A stretch of 64,000 bases of DNA from Silurus meridionalis (lineage: Eukaryota > Chordata > Actinopteri > Siluriformes > Siluridae): assembly GCF_014805685.1 (NCBI RefSeq), contig NC_060892.1:21594400-21658399 (forward strand), read 5' to 3'. Shown one piece after another: positions 12,385 through 23,640 of this stretch. Below the pieces are notes generated by a model, which did not search any database, was not told the origin of the DNA, and saw only the letters and a list, made by a program, of their open reading frames with translations. The translations under genes and the position numbers were made by a program. How positions within the stretch are numbered: the stretch's first letter is position 1; each line of letters opens with the position of its first letter.

Positions 12385-12725
12385 AGTAACACTGCTGCCT
12401 CACAGCCCCATGGGACTGGGGTTTGATCCTGGGCCTGGGAAGGTGCCTGTTTGGAGGTCCAGACGTTTTCCCTGGGTTTGCCTAAGTTTCTACTGTGTTG
12501 TTCAGTTTCCTGAAACTGTCCAAAACATGCATATATTCTAATCAGCCATTAGGCATGATTCAGTTTGTGGATGGTGCTCTGAGATGGATTGGAGTCCCAT
12601 CTGTGATAAATTCTCCCTCCTTGCCCTCAGTGATCCTGGGATTTGGCTCCAGACACCACAATTTTGATCAGGATAAAGTGGTTAATGTTTATGAGATAAA
12701 TGAATAAATAAAGGTAGCAAATCAG
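12385..12725 (+). repeat. Dispersed repeat of CTGCCTCACAG type
   Basis: The order GCTGCCTCACAGC, GGGTTTGATCCTGGGC, ACATGCATAT, GATGGATTGGAGTCCCATC and AGGATAAAGTGGTTAA is that of a very common fish interspersed repeat. The head is tRNA-like (the B-box-like GGGTTTGATCC), so a SINE origin is possible. The class is uncertain. Confidence 0.5.
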
Positions 12726-13028
12726 TGAAATGTTTAGTTAATTCCATGAAAGAATTTGTCTTTATTCCAGTTGTCAGTTTATGTTTATTCCAGTATATCA
12801 AATATTTCACTGAGCTAGAGCTAGGAATAGTTATCATCACAACACAGAAGCCAGCTATCCTTAATACACACACACACAGCTATAGCATTGTATAGCTGAT
12901 AATAAACTGGCAGGGTTGATAATTTTCCACCTCTGGGTCACTGCTGGGTTGGAATAAAGGAAAATTAGAGCTTAGTGACCTTTGATTTGGCACGCCATGT
13001 CAGAGAAACACAATGCTAGGCCAGATTA

Positions 13029-13444
13029 TACTGATGGCAGCGTGACTGGAAGGAGGACCCAACAGGGGCATTTAATAAAGTTCTTATAATAATAAAAGCC
13101 AGCAGAAAAAACAAAGTACCGAAACAGTTCCAGGGTCAGAGCGGACCGACAGAGCAATGGGGGCAAGGCAAAAACACAGTACGAATACCAGTCCAAAATC
13201 CAAAAGCCAGCAAACAGAGCAATAAAAAGAGAACCAAAAACATAATACAAAAACAGTCCAAAAATCTGACACAGCAAAATGAGTGATATAGGGCAGAGCA
13301 AAAACACAAAACAAACAGTCCAAAGTCCAAACCAGAAACTACTGTAGGGAGGCAGAGCAGAACAGGGGTCAGGAACAGTGTCCTTAAATAACGAGTGGAG
13401 CGGGAAAATTTTAAAAGATGGCCGTGAACCCGAAAGGTTCTGAC
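13029..13444 (-). mobile_element. Candidate solo LTR of a Ty3/Gypsy element
   Basis: On the minus strand it starts TGTCAGAACC, has TTATTTAAGG (TATA-like) about 60 bp in, and ends near CACGCTGCCATCA. A TG...CA boundary with an internal TATA-like word and no coding content suggests an LTR. The 141-residue ORF across it, rich in Phe, Leu and Cys, is fortuitous. No clear target duplication was found, so the ends are approximate. Confidence 0.45.
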
Positions 13445-13761
13445 ACGTCATGCTATATGAGAAGAGTAAAAATGGAAAAAAATGCTAAAGACACAGATCA
13501 AATTTCACATTGAATATAAAATGTTCATCTTATTTTTAAGCTGTTAAAACTTTCTTAGTAAGTCAGCTGCAGCCCAATTTGGAAAAACTTTTGAGAAAGA
13601 AGAAGCAATTTTATGCTTCTGATTAGAGGTCACTGATATCTCAAGCATATGGCTGTATTGCTTATAGCTTGAATATCTGAATTAGGCATCTACCTCTACG
13701 TAATCTATTTTAATTTCTTTTATTGTAATGTAAAAAAGCTTTTAAACTAACACTGCATTAG

Positions 13762-14215
13762 ACTATGTCTACACTAATCCGGCTAAATTTAAAAATGGAA
13801 AAAGAAAAAGCACTAACACAACACAATATCATTTTCAATTATTTCCCAATAGTTGCTCATCGACACTGAAACGTCTGAAAAAACTTAAATTACTGTACTG
13901 CGCATGAGCAAATCGACCTGCATTATGCATCGACCTGCATCATTTCCAACTGGCAATTATTTACTTTATGGATTTTTGAAACATTGTGGCAATGTCTAAA
14001 AAAGGCACCGTCACATGATGCAAAATGCATTATAATTTTCAAAAAACTTTAGAAATTTTTACAGTTCACAATGCGACACTTAAACTGCGTTTTCAAATTT
14101 TCCCACTTTGGAGATAATTTATAAAAAGCAAAATTTTTGTTAACTCAAATGGACTAAAGGCCAAAACAGAGAGAAAACTATGCGTGTTAAAACGTAAATG
14201 CATTGTGTGGACAAA
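13762..14215. mobile_element. MITE with TGTCYACAC termini
   Basis: The left end reads ATGTCTACACTAATCCGG and the right end reads TGCATTGTGTGGACAAAC, whose complement starts GTTTGTCCACAC. The terminal inverted repeats are short and imperfect, the interior is AT-rich and noncoding, and the total is about 450 bp. Confidence 0.5.
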
Positions 14216-14235
14216 CAGATTACAAAGTAATGTTT

Positions 14236-14304
14236 CCTGTTTATTTATTTATTTAATTATTTAATTAATTAATTATTTATTTATTTATTTTTCATTTATT
14301 TATT
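14236..14304. repeat. (TTTA)n / (TTAA)n low-complexity array
   Basis: Irregular TTTA and TTAA units, about 70 bp. Confidence 0.85.
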
Positions 14305-14321
14305 GTTTGGACAATGCCTAA

Positions 14322-14430
14322 ACTATAACAAATGGACATTTGGTGTCCCAGATGAGGATGGATTCCCTTTTATTCATGGTTCCTTTTATTCATGGTTCCT
14401 TTTCCTCATACTATCTAAGGTATTTTTTTC
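14322..14430 (+). mobile_element. L2-like LINE 3' UTR fragment
   Basis: AAATGGACATTTGGTG, then CCCAGATGAGGATGG.TTCCC, then GGTTCCT match 46321-46382 in the 3' UTR of the LINE at 42497-46561. A short internal duplication of TTTTATTCATGGTTCC is visible. Confidence 0.65.
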
Positions 14431-14469
14431 TTGTCAATGTAGCCACTGGTTTGCTTAATATGGAAAAAT

Positions 14470-14578
14470 GTATACAGGGCATCTGGAAACTATTCATGCT
14501 GCTTCACTTTTTCCACATTTTGTTGTTATAGCCTTATTCCAAAATGGATTAAATTCATTATTTTGCTTAAAAGAGAGA
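14470..14578 (+). mobile_element. Tc1-like terminal fragment
   Basis: GCTTCACTTTTTCCACATTT, then AGCCTTATTCCAAAATGG and ATTAAATTCATTATTTT. The same terminal block is at 37880-37950. No coding part. Confidence 0.55.
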
Positions 14579-14604
14579 TCTGCAAGAGTGACAGGTAGTT
14601 GGTT

Positions 14605-14698
14605 TAAAAGAGCTAGATGTAAAGGACAGGGGGGGTATGTAGACGGGTGATCTGCTGTGGCGACCCCTAATGGGAGCAGCCAAAATAAGAAGAAGAAT
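14605..14698 (+). mobile_element. RTE LINE 3' end
   Basis: GTAAAGGACAGG, then GATC.GCTGTGGCGACCCC and TAATGGGAGCAGCC.AA, ending in an AAGAAGAAG tail. This is the complement of 34243-34310 at the 3' end of the RTE copy there. Strongly 5'-truncated. Confidence 0.8.
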
Positions 14699-15886
14699 TT
14701 TAATAATTTCCCCCTTTTCCCAAATCAGGCTAAAGGTGTGGTGTGTAATTGTTGTTGTTTTTTTCAGCAGTTTGATAAACAATTAGATATTAAAGATATG
14801 GGAAACAATGTGAAAAATGTTTGGTATGATTTTCATGTTGAAACAAAGAACAAATATTTTCACTGTATTTTCACTCAGCTGCGCTTTCTAATCCACTTTA
14901 GAGACAACTGAATGTCAGCTTTCCCATTGTGACTCAGCAGTTTAATCCAGAATTCATGAGTAAGACAGCACTGCAGTACTCAAGCCATCTGAGAGCAGTA
15001 AAGATATAGATACTGCTTCAACCAACTTAAAAAAAAAAATATTCTGTTGCACTAATAAGTGAAAGCACAGTGCGAGCAGGCAGAAGGATAAGCGTAAGCA
15101 AAAAGAAGGATTACTAAGGATTAGTAGCAGAAGTCTTATCAGTCTTTTGCATAAGGAAATATGACAGTTTGGCTGATTATCAGCACATGGGTTGATCAAA
15201 CGCAGTTTGACATCAATCAAATCATTCAGAATTAAAAATGTTGTACAGTACACTTAAACTTTTTACTTAAACAAAAGCTAAACATCCACTGTGACCTAAT
15301 GCTGAGCAAGTATTATTGGGAAGACTAGCAGTAAAGGTTTTAAAAAAAAATTGTCTCTGAGAAATTTGTGAATTTTAGTACACTAATTGCTGAAAGACAA
15401 AGGAAAATTAAAATGCTCAAAATTGGACTGCCAGCACAAATATTTCTAATTTGCACATACGTTTCTGGCCCTAATGTTTTGGAACATGTGTACAAAAGAC
15501 CAGGCATTGCTGGTTTCCCAGGGTCTTTATCTTGTGAAATCAATTCAAAATAAGATTTTCCACCATTTTGGATTTTGTCAAAAGCATTTTTTGCTGCTCC
15601 TCCTGCACATTATGCCTAATCATCAACACAAATCTAACATCTTGAGAATGTGTGTATCTCAGCAATGTATCATTAACATCAGAGACTACTTTAAACAAAA
15701 GTTGACATGACAAAATATGATGTCACCAAACAGGAAGTGAGGTTGTATTTCAGCAACAACTTTTTGTACTGACAAAACTTAATTAAAAATTTTTTTTTTC
15801 AGGACCTGAAAATTAACAAATGCATCTCTTGTTAGCACCAGACACTAGTCAAAAGTCCTAACAACATGCTAAAGATATATTTACAC
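14699..15886. other. No gene recognised
   Basis: AT-rich sequence with short, mutually overlapping ORFs and no motif. Confidence 0.5.
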
Positions 15887-16222
15887 CTACAGTGGCCCCC
15901 TGGAACACGCGGCGGGTTACGTTCTAAGACGCGTGGAGTTCCGAAAATCCACAAATTTTGGATGCACCCCCACAGCCCCTATGGTACCTTAGTGAATTCA
16001 TCTAGACATTATGCCATTTTAATACAATAATGTGTAAAAAAATATATTATAAAATTTGTTACTGAAAAATGTTAATCCTAACATACCTGAACATTCGTAC
16101 CCCCTGTGGAATTCTGCCAGTTTTAAGATAATGCGAAAATTGCTGTTAGTTAGGTTCCAAATGAGAACTTGCAAATTTTCCGAGCTGCGAGTTCCAAACC
16201 GCAAATTATCGGGCATTGACTG
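15887..16222. mobile_element. MITE, Tc1/mariner-pogo type
   Basis: The left end is TACAGTGGCCCCCTGGAACA, and the right end's complement begins TACAGTCAATGCCCGATAAT. The ends carry the CAGT..C start and TA flank of Tigger/pogo-like elements. GTTCCGAAAATCCACAAATT near the left end is answered by GTTCCAAACCGCAAATTAT near the right end. About 335 bp, noncoding. Confidence 0.5.
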
Positions 16223-16520
16223 TAATTACCATTATTCAATTCAATTCAACTTTTTAATTAACATTTTTATTTGTATATCATTTTTAACAATGGACAACTT
16301 TACGGAGATAAAGAGGTTATAAAAAAGGCATACATTTGTTCCTTGTAATTAAAGTTTGTCCCAAATGATCAAGCCAGACTGTGAAAAGGAAAAACTCCCA
16401 GAGATGGCATGAGGAAGAAACCATGAGAGGAACCAGACTCAAAAGGAAATCCATTCTCCATTGCATCATTGTTAAGGTTAAGGTGTGCAGTGACAAATAA
16501 ATTCCACCTGTGGTTGTGAG
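16223..16520 (-). mobile_element. L2-like LINE 3' end
   Basis: ATTCAATTCAATTCAA (the reversed 3' tail), then ACAATGGACAA, then AAGGAAAAACTCCCAGAGAT and AGAGGAACCAGACTC. This is the reverse complement of the LINE 3' UTR at 46360-46560. It is a truncated insertion. Confidence 0.75.
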
Positions 16521-16997
<477 letters not shown>

Positions 16998-17069
16998 TAG
17001 AGAGGGATAGCCTTTTAATTTATGAATTTATGGGGGAAAAGAAACAGTTCTTAAAAGAAAGTTAATCTC

Positions 17070-17852
17070 AAGTCAAGTCAAGAAGCTTTTGTTGTCATTT
17101 CAACCATATATAGCTAATGCAGTACACAGTAAAATGAAACAACGTTCCTCCTGAACCCTGGTGCTACATACAACAACAAACACAGAAAACACAGGGCTAA
17201 GGACTAGTAAGTGTCCTCGCCACATAAAGTGCATGTGTGCAACCTGGTGCAAACAGAGTTCAGTTCAGGTAAGTTCTGTGTTGAGAAGCCTGATGGCTTG
17301 AGGGAAGAAACTGTTAGACAGTCTGGATGTGGCTTCGGAATGCTTCGGAACCGCTTCCCTGATGAAAGGTGGGTGAGTGTGTGTGATGGGTGTGTGTGGT
17401 TGTCCACAATGCTGTTGGCTTTGTGGATGCAGTGTGTGGTGTAAATGTCCATGATAGAGGGGAGAGAGACTCTGATGATTTTCTCAGCTGTCGTCACTCT
17501 GTCCTCTGTAGGGTTTTGCGATCCGAGATGGTCCAGGGAGCAGACATTTTCCAGCAGTAGAGATGGTAGAGCAGGCTGGCTAGGGTTTGTTTTTAGCCTA
17601 GCACTAGCCCCCCCATCGAGGCCTGGTTCTCAAAGCACGCTGAGGTCGCGTAGCTTCTTCCACAGATCATTGTTTATTGTGTTGTTGGGGTTGTTTCTGA
17701 GTTCCTTGATTGTTGGGCGGTAGTACACAGGGACACTGGTTGTTCCGATGTCCATATGTTGCGTAAGGCGGGCTACAAATTGAAAGTAGCACCATTTTGG
17801 GTCCGGAGCGGCTGCTGCAAGCTACTGCTGTGCCGCCATCTTGGATCAGAAA
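17070..17852 (-). mobile_element. Internally deleted LINE with (CTTGA)n 3' tail, copy 3
   Basis: The left end is the TCAAG pentamer tail and ACACAGTAAAATGAAACAAC block shared with 2437 and 5147. It continues through AAGCCTGATGGCTTGAGGGA and CTGATGATTTTCTCAGC, then from about 17620 into ATTGTTGGGCGGTAGTACAC, ATATGTTGCGTAAGGCGGGC and GCCGCCATCTTGGATC. I recognise the first half as the 3' UTR of a common fish non-LTR element and the second half as its 5' region; the endonuclease and RT between are absent. Its RT may be the family at 19495. Confidence 0.5.
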
Positions 17853-19061
17853 CAATTTTTTACGAATACACAGCCAGACATTTTTTTTTTACCCAGAATC
17901 ATTGTATAAGCTAAAGGAAAAAAGCAACACCCTAATGTGCTGCGTCCCAAATTAGTCAAAATGCAAGCACATACAGAAACACACACACACCCACACACAT
18001 ACATACATACATACATACATGTATACATGCCATTCCCAATTTTATCCAGAAGGGCATACACATCCCAGACACACACATCATTCTGATCAAATTAAGTACA
18101 CAAAAGTGCTCCCTATAAGCATGCATTAATTTCTTCTCAGCTCACACAAACACGCAAACAAATAGTGCTCTGATGTGGCCATGTGTCCTGGACCGTAAAT
18201 ATGGCTTGGTCTGATAAGATAAAGCTTAAAGAGACAGTAATAAAACTCCAGCTGAGGACAAGCAGAGTAAAGAGTAATGAAGCATTATGTGAGGGAAGAG
18301 AAAGCAGCGGTGAGACAGAGAGTGGAGACGCTGGGTGAACGTGTCTGTCTCCTGCTGATAACATCCCTTTCTTCTTTTGATGTGGACAATGAGGCTCTAA
18401 AATGAATCTCACCTTCTTTTGATGCTAAACACCTCTTCTACACCCTGCCTGATCCATCTTACACATGGCCTCTAGGTTCCAGGTCTTATAGTAATGCCAC
18501 AGTGTGGTAAGTAGTCTGAAAAACTGGATGTTTTTGACTGTCTATTAAAGTAATGGTGCATTCGGTGAAGCAAAGCAAACATAATTAAAATATTTTTATT
18601 TGTAGTGAATTTATCTTAAAGTGAATTCATTTTAACTTATTAAAGGTATTCTAAGTTCAAAACATTTTTACAAGCTAAGCATGTAATGGAACAGCTTTCT
18701 ACCAGCAACATCTATTTTTAACATTTCATGTTCCTAGATCTAAAATACTCATTTTTTTGCACAGTATAGAAAACGCATTGACACTGTTAGATGTTATAAT
18801 GAAAAGCTGCTATGTGGCTAATGAGCTTGGTGATGTGTGAACTCCAGAAATATGAGGTTACAAATTCCAGGTATGGATAAGCGAATAAATGCCTCGGGTA
18901 CTCTTCATTGAAATTGCAGGTATTTTTTTAATTCTCAATTTTTTCCTGCAGAATTAATGGAAAGTACATTCATTTGTGGAGCAACAGAAGTTGGCAGGCT
19001 GACCAAAATTTATGCTAATGTAAAATAGTTGCCCATATTCAAATAGTTTCACTATTGACAT

Positions 19062-19064
<3 letters not shown>
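17853..19064. other. No gene recognised; minor CA/CATA repeats
   Basis: Contains CA and CATA units at about 17979-18022. The segment 18130-18420 is less AT-rich than its surroundings but has no coding signature. Confidence 0.5.

Positions 19065-19128
<64 letters not shown>
19065..19128. repeat. (TG)n microsatellite
   Basis: About 32 uninterrupted units. Confidence 0.97.
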
Positions 19129-19130
<2 letters not shown>

Positions 19131-19494
19131 CCTATGTGAGAAAAGTCTATAAGCAAATATAGGCAAATCCTTTTTTTTTTGTCACTTTTTGGCCTTGCTC
19201 TACTTCCACAACAATAGAGCTCCTAAAAACCCTTCGAGCATTCAAAAATTAAATAAGTTACAATATCATCATGCACCTTGATACCACTGCTTGCTATGGC
19301 ATGAATTCAAGCAAACAAATCTAATTTGAGCATTCCTACTGGTCATGCTTTAGCTGCTTATGTTCTACACTAATGACTGAAATGTATAAATCCCATGACT
19401 GAGGGTCCATAACCCTTTTTCCTGGCTCTGTGCATGATTTGTGTAGATAATTAAAATATAAAATTGTTATATGAAAACAATTAAATAACCCGAA
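19129..19494. other. No gene recognised
   Basis: AT-rich flank between a microsatellite and a LINE relic. Confidence 0.5.
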
Positions 19495-20365
19495 CTGGAC
19501 CCCATGCAGTTCGCTTATCGTCCAAACCGCTCCACGGATGATGCCATCTCCACAACCCTTCATCTGGCCCTCACCCAAGAACAAGAACTCATATGTATGG
19601 ATGCTGTCCATAGACTTCAGCTCAGCATTCAAGATGATTATCCCTCAGCTCCTGAATGAGAAGCTGAGCCTACTGGGCCTGAACACCTCCCTCTGTAACT
19701 GGATCCTGGACTTCCTTATTGGGAGACCTCAGTCAGTCCAGATCGGAAACAGCATCTCCAGCACCTCCACACTGAGCACTGGGCACCTCAGGGCTGTGTG
19801 CTCAGTCCACTGCTGTTCACTCTGCTGACTGCACAGTTTGAATCACATCATCAAGTTCGCCGATGACACGACCGTGGTGGGTCTCATCAGCAAGAACGAT
19901 GAGTCAGCATACAGAGAGGAGGTGGGAATTGTGAACAGCCTGGTGTGAAGCCAACAACCTGTCTCTGAACGTTGACAAAACTAAAGAGACAGGTTGTTGA
20001 CTTCAGGAGAGCACAGAGCGATCATTCTTCACTGATCATCGATGGATCCTCATTGAAGATTGGCACACACACACACACACACACACACACTATGTGACTG
20101 ATCTGTACAACCCGGACTCAACACACACTCGTACCCACATCCATGTCTTCAGTACCACTCACATCACTTCATGACGATAAACTGTTTACATGCCGTTTTT
20201 GCACATCTTTTCTAAATTGCTGCTATTTGCACTTTTGCACAACATTTTGTTTACATTTTTGCTACTGTTCACTTTGTCTCTTTACAACAGGTTTACTGGC
20301 AGAGCTATTTTGTGTTTTGTGTATTGTCTTGCACTGTCTTGTGATGATATTAAGATATCTGAAAT
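19495..20365 (+). pseudogene. Jockey/I-type LINE reverse transcriptase relic and 3' UTR
   Basis: Translated in shifting frames it reads [20 protein letters not shown], then [19 protein letters not shown], then [19 protein letters not shown], then SNHIIKFADDTTVVGLIS and NLSLNVDKTK. These are the fingers and palm of a non-LTR RT with its FADD catalytic box (about 19856-19867). Frameshifts lie near 19590 and 19780-19850. The PQG motif region is damaged. After a (CA)n at 20066-20090, the GCACTTTTGCAC/CTTGCACTG-rich tail looks like 3' UTR. Confidence 0.7.
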
Positions 20366-20897
20366 TGATTTGGTGTGGCAGTTGCTTTAGAATCTCACTA
20401 TGAAGTCCAAAGTGATTCCACTGCAACATAAAACAAGTCATTAGGCTGAAAAAAAAAAAAAATTAATAATAATAATAAATTCAAACAGACAGAGTAAATG
20501 TTTGGTGTGGCCGATTCTACTATTTAGTACATTTAGTACATTTAGTACAGGACACTGGAAGACCCCTAAGACCACAGAAAACACTGTGATTGATATATTC
20601 TTTTCCTACTAAAGGAACACTCCAGAGAAACAGTCAGCTAGATCAAAAACACCCTTTAATGTCAACAATCAGAAGAAGTCTACACCAGTGTGGATACAGA
20701 GGGTCTTTGTACAGTAAGGGTTAATTTTTTATGTCTGCACAGCTCATTGCAACATTCAATAGACAGATGGACAGAGACAAACATCAAAATCACAGTTGAT
20801 AGGAAGTAGAGAAAGCTCATAAAGCAAAAGAATGGCACGTCTTCATATGGTATGGCTGCCAGTTAAACTGCTCCCTTATCATTACTGATTAAAATTG
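20366..20897. other. No gene recognised
   Basis: An A-run with TAA repeats at 20446-20478, then nondescript sequence. Confidence 0.5.
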
Positions 20898-21129
20898 TAT
20901 TTTTAATACTTTATTGATCACACAGGGAAATTGTTATTTCTTCACATATCCCAGCGATGTAGGAGATGTGGTCTGAGCACAAGGTCAGACAAGTTTCAGC
21001 ACCTGTGGAGCAGAAAGTGTTGAGGGCCTAGCTCAAGTGCCCAAGAGTGGCAGCTTGGCGATGCCAGAGCTGGAACCCCCCACCTTCCCATAAGTAACCC
21101 AGAGCCTTAACCACTGAGCTACCACCTGA
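20898..21129 (-). mobile_element. tRNA-derived SINE
   Basis: On the minus strand it starts CAGGTGGTAGCTCAGTGGTT with AAGGC (A box), followed by a B-box-like GGGGTTCCAGCTC. A body and an end of GATCAATAAAGTATTAAAA follow. The head matches other SINEs here, but this tail is of the AATAAAG type, not the LINE-like one at 54548. Confidence 0.7.
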
Positions 21130-21508
21130 TTATGTAATGAGTTATGATGTGTTTTGATCTATATGTTTACTCAGATTCAGCATGCTTAAAAAACATAACT
21201 TCTACACCATTTACCTGATTTGATGCAAATGTCCTAAAAATAAAGCTGAAAGTCTACCGTTTAAACTCCTATTCAACTTACGGTTTTATGATGGAAAGAA
21301 AAAAGGCATTTTAGTAATGACCCACTTCTCAGGATGAATTTTAAAGTAGGTCATTTCAAGCCGAACAAAACCGAACCGATAAGTGGCTTTTGGAGTATAT
21401 TGAGTTTAGAAATTGGTGGAAAGCAGCAGCATCAACATGAAGTTTGACATTTTATGACCTTTAGATGCATTATCAGTGACTGCAGGATCAGCAGAGCCAC
21501 AGCGGGAT

Positions 21509-21509
<1 letters not shown>
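21130..21509. other. No gene recognised
   Basis: Nothing supported. Confidence 0.5.

Positions 21510-21573
<64 letters not shown>
21510..21573. repeat. (CA)n microsatellite
   Basis: About 32 units. Confidence 0.97.
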
Positions 21574-21576
<3 letters not shown>

Positions 21577-21904
21577 CCTGTAGTATACTCATTCTACAAG
21601 CTGTTTTTTAATAATAACATATAAATGGAATTTTAAGGAAATTGTAAGTTCTATGAGCAGGAATGTAATATTTCATAACTTATTTCGGCATGTTAATAAT
21701 TGCTACACCTCACTGAGTGTCTCAGTAGGACTTAGTCACCTCCATGGTTTAAATTTTGTTTATTATTAATAGATGACATTAACAGAGACTGCTGATATAG
21801 TGCACTTTTACAGAGTTTTAAAATCAACTCTATAATGACACATTTTTGTAAAAAAATAAAAAAGTTAAATTATGTGGTAAAAAAGACAATTAGCAAAACC
21901 AAAC
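21574..21904. other. No gene recognised
   Basis: AT-rich; nothing supported. Confidence 0.5.
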
Positions 21905-22422
21905 AGTCATAACTTTATGGCCACTGATCAGGCATAACATTATGAACACCTCCTTAATAGTGTGTTGGTCCCCCTTTTGCTGCTAAAACAGTTCTGACCC
22001 ATCAAGCATTAACAGCATTAACTTCTTCAGCATTTTGAGCTACAGGAGCTCGCCTGTTGGATCGGACCACACGGACCAGCCTTCGACCCCACATGCATCA
22101 ATGAGCCATGACCCTGTTGCTGGTTCACCACTGTTCCTTCCTTGCACCACTTAGATACTGAGTACTGCAGACCAGGAACAGCCCACAAGAGTTGCAGTTT
22201 TGAAGATGATCTCAACCTAGTTGTATAGCCATCACAATTTGGCCCTAGTCAAACTCACTCAAATCCTTGCTCTTGGCCATTTTTTCCTGCTTCCTACTTG
22301 CTTCCTATCATTTCCCAGCCAATAACAGGTGCCATGATGAAGAGATAATCATTGTTTTTTACTTAACCGGTCATAATTATATATGGTCATAATGTATGCC
22401 TGGTCAGAATATATAGCATGAT
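21905..22422. mobile_element. Nonautonomous Tc1/mariner-like element
   Basis: The left terminus reads TGATCAGGCATAACATTATG and the right terminus reads CATAATGTATGCCTGGTCA, forming imperfect terminal inverted repeats. Inside are the family words TTGGTCCCCCTTTTGCTGC, GGTTCACCACTGTTCCTTCC and AGTTGCAGTTTTGAAGATG. It is about 510 bp, so most of the transposase is lost. A matching right end recurs at 61560-61650. Confidence 0.65.
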
Positions 22423-23640
22423 ACCATGTTTTATTTTACAATACCAACAATGTACCCCTTGAATACCAATTTTTTAAATTAATGTAAGTAAGTTCCATTG
22501 CTGTTGCAACAGGAATGAACAGGCAAACCAAACAGTGCACCTTTACACATTTATAGGCAAACTAACATTGTGACCTGATAAAAGAACATGCAGGCTGGCT
22601 ACAATGGCAGGATTAAGATCACTTAACATCAGTCAACAATAGGAAAGATAAATGATAACTAAAATAAACTATAGACACTATAGATAAATCTTTAAGTTTA
22701 TCAAAATGAGAGCATTCTTGAGAGATTTGTATTCGTTCGTTGTATTTGTTCTGTAATTAATATTGAGTCATTTCCTTTTTAAAAAAGATACCATGCCTTT
22801 TTTATCCTCTTTAAAATAAATGTCTAAATCTCAGCAAACACTCACTTTAAAACATGAAGAGTACTGGGAACACTAATGTGACTGCTTCTAGATTCAGTAT
22901 AAAGATATAGTCATAGTATAATAGTGAGAATTGCTTTTGGTAGTGTGAAAAAGAGGTTACACTGTGAGGTGCAGCAAAAGTAATAAATAATTCCTTTTTA
23001 ATATTTTTAAATACTGTTTAAAGTTACTGTGATTGGCCCATTGTTTAGCCATAAGTTTATAGTCAAATAGCATATGATATAGCTCCAGTTCTGTGTAAAG
23101 GACTGACAACTGTAAATAATTGATTTAGATCAGTGTTTCATTACACTATTTTGTTCTGAAAAAGTAACAGTTTACAAAATATCGATTTCACTGATTCAGT
23201 CAGGCATAACTGGGACTTAAGCTCACAACTTGCTGATCACTGGTGCAGAACCTTAACCCCATGAGCAACACCTGGCCCATGATCATAAATGTGGAAATGG
23301 AAATTATTCTATTTCACAGGTGGTGTATCACAGACCAGCTGCTTTGTAGATAATTACATTAATTAAAGCAATGTTTTTTCATAGCATTAGCAAATAAACA
23401 ATGCATCTATTCTACAGTAAAATAGAGACATGGCTATGAAAATAAAGAAATATTTTTAGAATATCAGCAGTGAGTCTCAAAATAAGTAAATAGGAAGGAA
23501 TGTTCCAGTTCAATTTAACCACCCAGATTGGAATAAAGAGACAGGAAATTATTGCCTGCTCTGCTTCACCCTTCATTCAGACATGCTCACTGGAAGGAAT
23601 CAATTTTGTTTGTACTACATACTTAACAAGAACCCAGCCA
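22423..23640. other. No gene recognised; SINE-like remnant at 23195-23282
   Basis: Mostly nondescript. At 23195-23282 the text CTTAAGCTCACAACTTGCTG, then CTTAACCCCATGAGCAACAC, resembles a reversed, degraded tRNA-SINE head. Confidence 0.45.

Noticed and set aside
13026..13451. 141-residue minus ORF rich in Phe, Leu, Tyr and Cys, resembling a membrane protein
   Set aside because: Composition follows from an A-rich plus strand; the segment looks like an LTR and there is no start context or homology.
15887..16222. A CpG-rich promoter, because of the GC-rich start CACGCGGCGGGTTACG
   Set aside because: Better explained as the end of a Tigger/pogo-like MITE with an answering right end.
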